DNA of 7,605 nt from JBQCEE01 sp051960575 (GTDB lineage: Bacteria > Actinomycetota > Actinomycetes > Mycobacteriales > Jatrophihabitantaceae). Location: NCBI RefSeq assembly GCF_051960575.1, contig NZ_JBQCEE010000346.1, positions 1-7,605 on the forward strand, read 5' to 3'. A model generated the notes under the pieces. It was not told the DNA's origin. It saw only the letters and a program-made list of their open reading frames with translations, and searched no databases. Both the position numbers and the translations under genes were made by a program. Below, piece after piece: positions 1 to 5,533 of this stretch. Numbering within the stretch: position 1 is the first letter of the stretch; every line of letters begins with the position of its first letter.

Positions 1-2
1 GC

Positions 3-62
3 GACAGCTACCGCATGAAACAAGCCCGCACGAGAGGAGACACCGCCTCGAAAAAGAAGTGA
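3..62 (+). CDS. possible C-terminal end of an upstream element gene (partial)
   Basis: A reading frame enters from the left edge and stops with TGA at 60-62. The 19 visible residues are hydrophilic and end in a Lys-rich tail (TASKKK), which suits the end of a small DNA-binding protein. The position just upstream of an integrase is where an excisionase or regulator often lies, but there is too little sequence to identify anything. A second frame is also open here up to about position 123, so the assignment is weak. It may equally be non-coding debris from the event that truncated the integrase. Confidence 0.22.
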   Translation, partial: DSYRMKQARTRGDTASKKK

Positions 63-75
63 TCACCCGCGAGGA

Positions 76-1014
76 GTGGGGACTTTCAGTTGGCCACCAG
101 CGGGGACCACAACTTGGCCGTTGACACACGTCCTGCCCACTCTCGGAACCAAACGACTGCAGACCATCCGTCCCAGCGACATCGCCAGCCTCTACGCCAT
201 GCTGCTCGAGCGAGGACGCGCAGATCATGTTGCCGGAACCGGCTTGTCGCCGAGGACGACTCGGTATGTGGCAACCATCCTCCGTAAGTGCCTGCAGGCG
301 GCTGTCGACCAAGAAGGACTCCTCGCCGTGAACCCCGCAGCGAAGGTGAAGCCCCCGAGGGTCGAGGCCCGGGCAGACCGACACCAGACCGTCCAAGCCT
401 GGACGAGTGATCAGGTCGGCGCCTTCCTCGCTCGAAGCCGCCACCAACGACACCACGTTGGCTGGCACCTGCTGGTCATGACGGGCATGCGCAGGGGAGA
501 GGCCTTGGGCTTGGGGTGGGACGCCATCGATCTCGACCTAGGAGCGGTATCCATTCGCCGCACTCTGGTCGACGTGCGGCCCGGCGGCGTGCCTGTCTGG
601 TCGGACCCCAAGACCGACCGCGGCCGCCGAGTCGTGCGCCTCGACGATGGCACCGTAGCCAAGCTCCGGGCGCACCGCGCCGCCCAAGCGGAGGAGCGCC
701 TCCTCGTCGGCGCTGGATACCGAGACCACGGACTCGTGTTCGCCATGCCTGATGGCCGCCCGATCCATCCCGACCGGTTCTCTCGCGAGTTCACACAGAC
801 CGTCGGCCGCAGCGACTTGCCCGAGATCCGGCTTCACGACCTTCGCCACACGTGGGCGACGCTCGCCTTACAGGCGGGTGTGCACCCCAAGGTTGTGCAG
901 GAGCGCCTCGGCCACTCGAACATCGCCATCACGCTCGACATCTACAGTCACGTGATCCCGTCGATGGAGTCCGACGCCGCTGATCGGGTAGCGGCTTTGA
1001 TTGCGGGCTCGTAG
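76..1014 (+). CDS. tyrosine recombinase / phage-type integrase, N-terminally truncated
   Basis: Site-specific recombinase of the phage integrase family, which cuts and joins DNA through a tyrosine-DNA intermediate to insert or excise a mobile element. Counting from the GTG at 76 (312 aa), recognisable homology begins only at about residue 18 (HVLPTLGTKRLQ), inside the SAM-like core-binding domain, which continues to about residue 95. The catalytic domain (about 105-310) is complete: Arg139 in TGMRRGE, Lys179 in DPKTDRG, His254 and Arg257 in LHDLRHTW, His280 in LGHSN, and nucleophile Tyr290 in DIYSHV. Family members are usually about 370-400 aa with an arm-binding domain first. Here residues 1-17 look random and no other frame restores the missing part, so a 5' deletion is likely. 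The start is uncertain and has no convincing ribosome site. Base composition is visibly less GC-rich than in ligB or pnp. The gene ends 266 bp from the 3' end of tRNA-Leu, its probable integration target. Confidence 0.85.
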   Translation: MGTFSWPPAGTTTWPLTHVLPTLGTKRLQTIRPSDIASLYAMLLERGRADHVAGTGLSPRTTRYVATILRKCLQAAVDQEGLLAVNPAAKVKPPRVEARADRHQTVQAWTSDQVGAFLARSRHQRHHVGWHLLVMTGMRRGEALGLGWDAIDLDLGAVSIRRTLVDVRPGGVPVWSDPKTDRGRRVVRLDDGTVAKLRAHRAAQAEERLLVGAGYRDHGLVFAMPDGRPIHPDRFSREFTQTVGRSDLPEIRLHDLRHTWATLALQAGVHPKVVQERLGHSNIAITLDIYSHVIPSMESDAADRVAALIAGS

Positions 1015-1166
1015 CGGATGGTGGACAACCCACAGACTCCCCGCGCCGTGCCGAATCTTGCGAGATGCAGCCAGTTGCTTCGGCGGCTTGCTTCGTAGCC
1101 GAGCTTGCCCTGCGGCGCACCAGCCACGTGGAGGTCCTCGACGGTGGCACTTGCCGATCTGGGCCT

Positions 1167-1186
1167 GTTGTGACCGGGTTGTGACC
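1167..1186. repeat. tandem 9-bp direct repeats, candidate integrase arm-type sites
   Basis: GTTGTGACC occurs at 1167-1175 and again at 1178-1186, an 11-bp period, so both copies lie on the same face of the helix. They sit between the integrase stop and the tRNA attachment candidate, where tyrosine integrases of the lambda type bind arm sites through their N-terminal domain. The repeat is seen directly; the role is inference. The integrase here seems to have lost the domain that would read them. Confidence 0.45.
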
Positions 1187-1221
1187 ACTGAGCGTTCGGG
1201 CCGCTCCTCTAGAGACGACAA

Positions 1222-1260
1222 AGGGCTCCGACCCCCCATGTTTCCGGAGGTCGGAGCCCT
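1222..1260 (-). terminator. intrinsic terminator downstream of tRNA-Leu
   Basis: Perfect 12-bp inverted repeat (AGGGCTCCGACC at 1222-1233, its complement at 1249-1260) with a 15-nt loop. Read on the - strand it begins 20 nt after the tRNA 3' end and is followed by TTTGTCG, a short T-rich tail typical of actinobacterial terminators. Read on the + strand it has no T tract, so it mainly serves the tRNA, though it may also block read-through from the integrase side. Confidence 0.8.
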
Positions 1261-1280
1261 AGGACTGTCTCAACGCAGCG

Positions 1281-1365
1281 TGTCCGAGGGGGGACTTGAA
1301 CCCCCACGCCCGATAAAGGGCACTAGCACCTCAAGCTAGCGCGTCTGCCATTCCGCCACCCGGAC
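1281..1365 (-). tRNA. tRNA-Leu (anticodon GAG)
   Basis: An 85-nt class II tRNA on the - strand. The 7-bp acceptor stem pairs GTCCGGG (5' end at 1365) with CTCGGAC, with one G-U pair, and A1281 is the discriminator base. The anticodon arm is CTAGC-TTGAGGT-GCTAG, giving anticodon GAG, which reads CUC and CUU. A long variable arm (TGCCC...GGGC) identifies a Leu-type class II tRNA, and the T arm is GGGGG-TTCAAGT-CCCCC. CCA is not encoded: the next bases on the tRNA strand are CGC, so CCA must be added by nucleotidyltransferase. All stems are intact, so the gene looks functional despite the adjacent integrase. CUC is a heavily used Leu codon in the nearby pnp gene, so this tRNA probably matters to the host. 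Confidence 0.96.
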
Positions 1366-1378
1366 GAGTGCGGAGACC

Positions 1379-1384
1379 ACTCTA
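1379..1384 (-). promoter_or_regulatory. candidate -10 element for tRNA-Leu
   Basis: On the - strand the hexamer TAGAGT (matching TANNNT) lies 13 nt before the tRNA 5' end, the right distance for a short leader removed by RNase P. No convincing -35 hexamer is present at 16-18 nt. Confidence 0.4.
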
Positions 1385-1398
1385 GCCGACGGGCGGCG

Positions 1399-1419
1399 AG
1401 CGGCCCGGACCGGCCCGCT
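1399..1419. repeat. 21-bp near-palindrome in the divergent intergenic region
   Basis: Two 10-bp arms (1399-1408 and 1410-1419) around a central A match as an inverted repeat at 9 of 10 positions. It lies between tRNA-Leu and the start of the anchored-protein gene, just upstream of the tRNA -10 candidate. It could be an operator, but GC-rich self-complementary stretches arise easily in this genome. Confidence 0.3.
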
Positions 1420-1494
1420 AACGTGGGCGTTCCGGACATTTCCCCGTTCGTGTCGCGCGTCGCCTCACACAGATGTAACCTGAGCGGGTCGTTC

Positions 1495-1501
1495 GGGGGA
1501 G
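1495..1501 (+). promoter_or_regulatory. ribosome binding site of the 1508 gene
   Basis: GGGGGAG ends 6 nt before the GTG at 1508. It is the best Shine-Dalgarno match in the region and favours that GTG over the in-frame ATG at 1535. Confidence 0.55.
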
Positions 1502-1507
1502 CGACAG

Positions 1508-2164
1508 GTGGGGCTTCAGAGAGCTGGTTTCGGCATGCGGAGCGATCGGTTCCGGCGAGCGATGGTGCTCCCGGCCGCTGGACTGGTGGTGGCCCTCGCC
1601 GCCCCGTCCGGTGTCGCGCCTGCCTCCGCCGCGCCGGTCGCCCCGGCACCCGTGCCGCCGCCCGGCGCACCGAGCCTGCCGTTGCACCTGAACCTGCTCG
1701 GCGTCCAGCTGAACCTCGACGTCCCGCTGAGCCTGCCCGGGGTCGTCGGCACGGTGACCTCGCTGCTGCCGCTGCCGCACCCGACGTCGTCGCCGCCGGC
1801 CCCGACGCGCACCCCGCCGCCGACCCGCACGACGACACCGCCGCCACCGCCGTCGACGTCGTCGCCCACGCCGCGTCCGACGACGCGGCCGCCGCGCACG
1901 ACGACCGCTCGCCCGACGCCGGTCGTCGTCGTGCCACCGCGCCCACGTCCGACGACGTCGCGACCGCGGCCCACGCCGACCCCGACGGTGTCGCGCACCG
2001 CGCACCCGAAGCCGCCGCGCAGCGTCGTCGACGTGGCCACCTCGGCGCTGTCGAACCTGGTGCCGACCAGCCTCGCTCGGTTGCTCTACCTGCTCACCAC
2101 CCTGGCCACGCTCGGCCTGGCGGCGGCGATCATCCGCATGGGAAGGCGGGGCACGCACGGCTGA
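1508..2164 (+). CDS. exported Pro/Thr-rich protein with C-terminal membrane anchor, function unknown
   Basis: I do not recognise a named family. The 218-aa product has a signal peptide: basic n-region (RSDRFRR, 11-17), hydrophobic core (about 19-33) and a likely signal peptidase I site after ASA (residue 41). A segment rich in alternating Leu (about 57-90, LPLHLNLLGVQLNL) follows, then a stalk of about 80 residues (92-170) made mostly of Pro, Thr, Ser and Arg with essentially no acidic residues. A hydrophobic helix (about 189-209) and a basic tail (RMGRR) finish it. The expected topology is outside, stalk through the wall, C-terminus in the cytoplasm. This resembles a sortase substrate but no LPXTG or LAXTG precedes the helix, so it is probably a plain membrane anchor. 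The signal peptide and anchor single out this frame from two other long open frames here. An M20 peptidase gene begins 32 bp downstream. Confidence 0.75.
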   Translation: MGLQRAGFGMRSDRFRRAMVLPAAGLVVALAAPSGVAPASAAPVAPAPVPPPGAPSLPLHLNLLGVQLNLDVPLSLPGVVGTVTSLLPLPHPTSSPPAPTRTPPPTRTTTPPPPPSTSSPTPRPTTRPPRTTTARPTPVVVVPPRPRPTTSRPRPTPTPTVSRTAHPKPPRSVVDVATSALSNLVPTSLARLLYLLTTLATLGLAAAIIRMGRRGTHG

Positions 2165-2190
2165 CGGTCGTCGCACCCGGCTGGTAGACA
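2161..2190 (+). promoter_or_regulatory. candidate promoter of the M20 peptidase gene, possibly leaderless
   Basis: CTGACG (2161-2166, like TTGACA) and TAGACA (2185-2190) are 18 bp apart, and the -10 is preceded by TGG, giving an extended -10 form TGGTAGACA. The -10 ends 6 nt before the ATG at 2197, so transcription would begin at or next to the start codon. No clear Shine-Dalgarno is present, which fits a leaderless mRNA. This is inferred from sequence only. Confidence 0.42.
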
Positions 2191-2196
2191 CGAGTC

Positions 2197-3510
2197 ATGG
2201 AGTCTTCAGGCGACCTCACCGCAGCCGGCGCGCAGGACGAGGTCGTCAGCCTGCTGTCCGAGCTCATCCGGATCAACACCTCGAACCCGACGCATCCCGA
2301 GCGGCCGGCGGCCGAGTTCGTCGCCGAGAAGCTCGCCGAGGTCGGCATCGAGTCGCAGATCCTCGAGGCGGCCCCGGGGCGTGCGTCGACCATCGCCCGC
2401 ATCGAGGGCAGCGACCCGTCGCGGCCGCCGCTGCTGATCCACGGGCACCTCGACGTCGTGCCGGCCGACGCGTCCGAGTGGACCGTCGACCCGTTCGCCG
2501 GCGAGGTGAAGGACGACTACGTCTGGGGACGCGGCGCGGTCGACATGAAGGATATGGACGCAATGGTGCTGGCACTCGTGCGCCAGTGGGCCCGCACCGG
2601 GCAGCGTCCGCCCCGCGACATCGTGCTTGCATTCGTGAGCGACGAGGAGGCCGGCGGACGCATCGGCGCCCACTGGCTCGTCGACCACCACCCCGACCTG
2701 TTCGCCGACTGCACCGAGGCGATCAGTGAGGTCGGCGGCTACTCCGTCTCGCTGAATGACCAGGCGCGCGCGTACATGATCCAGACGGCCGAGAAGGGCA
2801 TCGAGTGGTTCCGGCTCAAGGCGGTCGGTGCGCCCGGGCACGGGTCGATGCTGCACGACGACAACGCCGTCACCCGCCTGGCCGAGGCCGTCTCGCGCGT
2901 CGGCCGGCACGAGTGGCCGCTCGTCATCACCGACACGGTGCGGGCCACCATCGAGGGCCTGTCCGCGGCCACCGGCATCGACCTCGACGTCGACGATCCG
3001 GACAAGTGGCTGCCGCTGCTCGGGCCGGCCGCGCGCATGATCGGCGCGACGATCCGCAACACCACGAACCCGACCATGCTGCAGGCGGGCTACAAGGCGA
3101 ACGTCATCCCGGGCCTGGCCGAGGCGACGATCGACGCGCGGTTCCTGCCCGGGCAGCAGGACGAGCTGCTGCGCACGCTCGACGAGCTCATTGGCCCGGG
3201 CGTCACCCGCGAGACCATCGTGTCGGACATCGCGGTCGAGACGACCTTCGACGGCGCGCTCGTCGACGCGATGTCCGCCGCCCTCAAGGCCGAGGACCCT
3301 GCCGCCGTCCCGCTGCCGTACCTCATGAGCGGCGGCACCGACGCGAAGTCCTTCTCGCTGCTGGGCATGCGTTGTTTTGGGTTCTCGCCGCTGCTGCTGC
3401 CGCCCGACCTCAACTTCGCCGCGCTCTTCCACGGCATCGACGAGCGGGTGCCGGTCGAGGGGCTCAAGTTCGGCGTGCGCGTCCTCGACCGGTTCCTCAA
3501 CAGCTGTTGA
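2197..3510 (+). CDS. M20 family metallopeptidase (M20/M25/M40 metallo-hydrolase)
   Basis: Di-zinc hydrolase of the ArgE/DapE/carboxypeptidase G2 clan, expected to cleave an amide or peptide bond in a small cytoplasmic substrate; the exact substrate cannot be read from sequence. Length (437 aa) is normal and there is no signal peptide. Metal and catalytic residues are all present: His84 and Asp86 in HGHLDVVP, bridging Asp116 in GRGAVDMK, general base Glu150 and metal ligand Glu151 in SDEEAGG, Glu178 in SEVGG, and His412 in FHGIDERV. His215 in GAPGHGS marks the inserted lid/dimerisation domain (about 190-310) and is the residue that reaches into the active site in this clan. MSGGTDAK (377-384) is the usual substrate-side motif. 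The ATG at 2197 has little Shine-Dalgarno but a promoter-like sequence directly ahead. The ligase gene starts 20 bp after the stop, so the two are probably co-transcribed. Confidence 0.93.
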   Translation: MESSGDLTAAGAQDEVVSLLSELIRINTSNPTHPERPAAEFVAEKLAEVGIESQILEAAPGRASTIARIEGSDPSRPPLLIHGHLDVVPADASEWTVDPFAGEVKDDYVWGRGAVDMKDMDAMVLALVRQWARTGQRPPRDIVLAFVSDEEAGGRIGAHWLVDHHPDLFADCTEAISEVGGYSVSLNDQARAYMIQTAEKGIEWFRLKAVGAPGHGSMLHDDNAVTRLAEAVSRVGRHEWPLVITDTVRATIEGLSAATGIDLDVDDPDKWLPLLGPAARMIGATIRNTTNPTMLQAGYKANVIPGLAEATIDARFLPGQQDELLRTLDELIGPGVTRETIVSDIAVETTFDGALVDAMSAALKAEDPAAVPLPYLMSGGTDAKSFSLLGMRCFGFSPLLLPPDLNFAALFHGIDERVPVEGLKFGVRVLDRFLNSC

Positions 3511-3530
3511 CCTCTACGCCGGTCGAGCGG

Positions 3531-5051
3531 ATGCGGCTGCACGACGTCGCCGCAGCCTCGACAGATGTTGCAGCGACCTCGTCACGGCTGGCCAAGACCA
3601 AGCGGCTGGCGCAGCTGCTCGCGGGCGCAGGCGCCGATGTGACCACCGTCGTCGCCTGGCTCTCGGGCGAGCTGCCGCAGCGACAGATCGGCGTCGGGTA
3701 CGCCGCGCTGCGGTCGCTGCCGCCCGCGGCCGATGCCCCCTCGCTGACCGTGCACGAGGTCGACGCCCGGTTCGACGAGATCAAGGCGACGACGGGCACG
3801 GGGTCACAGGCAACGAGGGCAGCGCTGCTCGCCGACCTGTTCGGCCGTGCGACCCACGCCGAACAGGACTTCCTGCGCCGCCTGCTCGGCGGTGAGCTGC
3901 GGCAGGGCGCGTCCGCGGGCGTGATGGCCGACGCCGTGGCGAAGGCCTTCGACGCACCGCTCGCCGCGGTTCGCCGGGCCGCGATGCTCGGCGGCAGCAT
4001 GCCCGAGGTCGCCGACGCGCTGCAGCACGGCCGACCGCTCGAGAGCTTCGGGCTGGTGGTCGGCCGCCCGGTCGGGCCGATGCTCGCGCAGACCGCGAAA
4101 TCGGTGGACGAAGCCCTCGAGCGCATCGGCGGTTCGGCGGTCATCGACGCGAAGCTCGACGGCGCGCGGGTGCAGGTGCACCGCCGCGGCGACGACGTCA
4201 CGATCTACACGCGCTCGCTCGACGACGTCACCGCGCGTCTGCCGGAGGTGGTGGCGGCGGTGCGCGCGCTGCCGGTCGAGTCGCTGGTGGCCGACGGCGA
4301 GGCGATCGCCCTGCGTCCCGACGGGCGGCCGCACCCGTTCCAGGTGACGGCCTCGCGCTTCGGTCGCAGCGTCGACGTGGACGGCGCGCCGGGGCTCGCC
4401 ACCTTCCTGTTCGACGTCCTGCACCTCGACGGCGCCGACCTGCTCGACGCGCCGACCCACGAGCGCATCGCCGTACTCGACCGCATCGTCCCGCCGCAGT
4501 ACCGCATCGACCGCATCGTCACGGCCGACCTGGCCGAGGCGCAGGCCTTCGCCGAACGCACGCTCGCCGCCGGGCACGAGGGCGTCATGGTGAAGGACGC
4601 CGCCGCGCCCTACGAGGCCGGACGCCGGGGCGCGGGCTGGATCAAGGTCAAGCCGGTGCACACGCTCGACCTCGTCGTGCTCGCCGTCGAGTGGGGCAGC
4701 GGCCGGCGCCGGGGCAAGCTCAGCAACATCCACCTCGGCGCCCGCGACGGCGACCGGCTCGTCATGCTCGGCAAGACGTTCAAGGGCATGACCGACGCGA
4801 TGCTCGACTGGCAGACCGAACGCTTCCTCGCCCTCGCCGACGGCCCGACCGACGGCTGGGTCGTGCGCGTCCGCCCCGAGCAGGTCGTCGAGATCGCCTT
4901 CGACGGCGTGCAGCGCTCGAGCCGGTACCCGGGCGGCGTCGCCCTGCGCTTCGCCCGCGTGCTGCGCTACCGCGACGACAAGACGGTGGCCGAGATCGAC
5001 ACCCTCGCCACCGTGCGTGACTACCTGCCGGACGGCGCCGCGCCCGACTGA
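3531..5051 (+). CDS. ligB: ATP-dependent DNA ligase, LigB type
   Basis: Seals nicks in duplex DNA through a covalent lysyl-AMP intermediate. The 506-aa product closely matches what I recall of Mycobacterium tuberculosis LigB (507 aa), including SWLSGELPQR-like and RTFKGMTDAMLDWQT-like stretches. An N-terminal DNA-binding domain (about 1-175) precedes the adenylation domain (about 180-375) and OB fold (about 380-500). Visible motifs are I, KLDG with adenylated Lys208; Ia, YTRSLDD (226-232); III, ADGEAIA (Glu257); IIIa, LFDVLH (Phe294); IV, EGVMVK (350-355); and V, WIKVKP (Lys372, Lys374). The ATG at 3531 is chosen because the LHDVAAAS start aligns with LigB; the frame stays open upstream, but that part is only a shadow of the peptidase gene. 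No Ku, LigD polymerase or nuclease gene is nearby, so this is the stand-alone accessory ligase rather than an NHEJ cassette. The essential NAD-dependent LigA is expected elsewhere. Confidence 0.95.
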   Translation: MRLHDVAAASTDVAATSSRLAKTKRLAQLLAGAGADVTTVVAWLSGELPQRQIGVGYAALRSLPPAADAPSLTVHEVDARFDEIKATTGTGSQATRAALLADLFGRATHAEQDFLRRLLGGELRQGASAGVMADAVAKAFDAPLAAVRRAAMLGGSMPEVADALQHGRPLESFGLVVGRPVGPMLAQTAKSVDEALERIGGSAVIDAKLDGARVQVHRRGDDVTIYTRSLDDVTARLPEVVAAVRALPVESLVADGEAIALRPDGRPHPFQVTASRFGRSVDVDGAPGLATFLFDVLHLDGADLLDAPTHERIAVLDRIVPPQYRIDRIVTADLAEAQAFAERTLAAGHEGVMVKDAAAPYEAGRRGAGWIKVKPVHTLDLVVLAVEWGSGRRRGKLSNIHLGARDGDRLVMLGKTFKGMTDAMLDWQTERFLALADGPTDGWVVRVRPEQVVEIAFDGVQRSSRYPGGVALRFARVLRYRDDKTVAEIDTLATVRDYLPDGAAPD

Positions 5052-5087
5052 CCGACGCCGTCGATCACGACCGGGGCGTGCGCACGG

Positions 5088-5315
5088 TCAGATCGACAGC
5101 CGGGGGAGCGGCAGCGGGTTGTTGGGGCGCCGCTTGCGGCGCAGGGTCACCCGACGGCTGCCGTCGGCGTAGCGGGCGACCCGGGCGAGTTCCCAGCCGC
5201 CGAACTCGGCCTGCAACGACAACTGCGCCGCTGCGGTCAACCGGCCCACCTCGGCCGGGATCCGCAGCGGCGCGTACTCCCAATCGGCGCCGTCCTCGGC
5301 GCGCCCGGCGCTCAT
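5088..5315 (-). CDS. DUF5703-like small protein
   Basis: A 75-aa basic protein of unknown function. The central pattern WEYAPLRIP, then AEFGGWELARVARYADGSRR and VTLRRKRR, matches my memory of the actinobacterial DUF5703 family (WEY...LP, a short helical stretch, GGWEL..R.YPDGSRRV.LRRK). The pattern suggests a small beta-alpha-beta fold with a basic tail. No signal peptide or membrane helix is present. The ATG at 5315 is preferred because conserved sequence starts 11 residues in and a promoter-like pair ends 6 nt upstream. The frame is open further upstream (to 5540), but that extension is arginine- and proline-rich and looks non-coding. The gene converges on ligB with 36 bp between stops and diverges from rpsO. 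I recall DUF5703 genes lying near M20 peptidase genes in other actinobacteria, but could not verify this. Confidence 0.78.
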   Translation of the reverse strand: MSAGRAEDGADWEYAPLRIPAEVGRLTAAAQLSLQAEFGGWELARVARYADGSRRVTLRRKRRPNNPLPLPRLSI

Positions 5316-5321
5316 GGAGCC

Positions 5322-5351
5322 ATTGAACGCTCGGCGGACGAGGGCTGCCAA
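5322..5351 (-). promoter_or_regulatory. candidate promoter of the DUF5703-like gene, possibly leaderless
   Basis: On the - strand TTGGCA (5351-5346, five of six to TTGACA) is followed after 18 bp by TTCAAT (5327-5322, four of six to TATAAT). Only 6 nt separate the -10 from the ATG at 5315, so the transcript would start at about the start codon. There is no Shine-Dalgarno. Confidence 0.42.
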
Positions 5352-5423
5352 GTCCGCCCGGTCACGCCGGTGCGGGCTCACGGCGTCCCGCGCGGCCGGG
5401 TGCACGGGGTCGGCCGGGCGGAC

Positions 5424-5432
5424 TGGTAGTCT
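5424..5432 (+). promoter_or_regulatory. candidate extended -10 promoter of rpsO
   Basis: TGGTAGTCT matches the extended -10 form TGN-TANNNT. No good -35 is visible at 16-18 bp. A start about 7 nt downstream would give a leader of roughly 95 nt, which contains the paired structure at 5462-5513. Confidence 0.4.
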
Positions 5433-5461
5433 GGTCGTCGGCCTGCCTGTGGTGGGTCCTG

Positions 5462-5513
5462 CGCGGCACGTTCCGCTCTCACCGTGATGCAGACCGGTGA
5501 GGCGTGCCCCGCG
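5462..5513 (+). promoter_or_regulatory. structured rpsO mRNA leader, candidate S15 autoregulatory element
   Basis: An inner 7-bp stem pairs CTCACCG (5478-5484) with CGGTGAG (5495-5501) over a 10-nt loop. An outer stem pairs GGCACG (5465-5470) with CGTGCC (5503-5508), and CGC (5462-5464) can pair with GCG (5511-5513) past a 2-nt bulge. The structure ends 8 nt before the Shine-Dalgarno. S15 represses its own mRNA through leader structures in several phyla; that this one does so is inference. Confidence 0.4.
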
Positions 5514-5520
5514 ACGAACA

Positions 5521-5527
5521 GAAGGAG
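5521..5527 (+). promoter_or_regulatory. ribosome binding site of rpsO
   Basis: GAAGGAG, 6 nt before the GTG at 5534. This decides the start: an upstream in-frame GTG at 5504 has no such site and would add ten residues not found in S15. Confidence 0.85.
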
Positions 5528-5533
5528 TCGTCA

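Noticed and set aside
1001..1339. 112-aa open frame on the + strand ending in SEGGLEPPRPIKG
   Set aside because: Its end is the antisense of tRNA-Leu; the SEGGLEPP-type string is a well-known artefact of translating across tRNA genes.
2040..2164. Sortase sorting signal at the end of the anchored protein
   Set aside because: The helix and basic tail are present, but the preceding sequence (NLVPTSLARL) has no LPXTG or LAXTG motif.
1418..2191. Long - strand open frames opposite the Pro/Thr-rich gene (up to 257 aa), and an alternative + frame at 1423-2187
   Set aside because: They are dominated by Arg, Gly and Ala from the repetitive CCGACG-like DNA and have no signal peptide, anchor or recognisable domain.
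2206..3432. 408-aa - strand open frame across the M20 gene
   Set aside because: Shadow of a clear metallopeptidase with all metal ligands; its composition is typical of antisense GC-rich coding DNA.
2805..3530. Upstream extension of the ligase reading frame into the M20 gene
   Set aside because: The extension is Arg/Ala-rich nonsense overlapping the peptidase; LigB homology starts at the ATG at 3531.
3804..4733. 309-aa - strand open frame inside ligB
   Set aside because: Antisense shadow; the + strand carries every ligase motif in order.
5504..5533. Earlier GTG start for rpsO
   Set aside because: No ribosome site at the right distance, and S15 proteins begin at the residue encoded at 5534, which has a strong GAAGGAG site.
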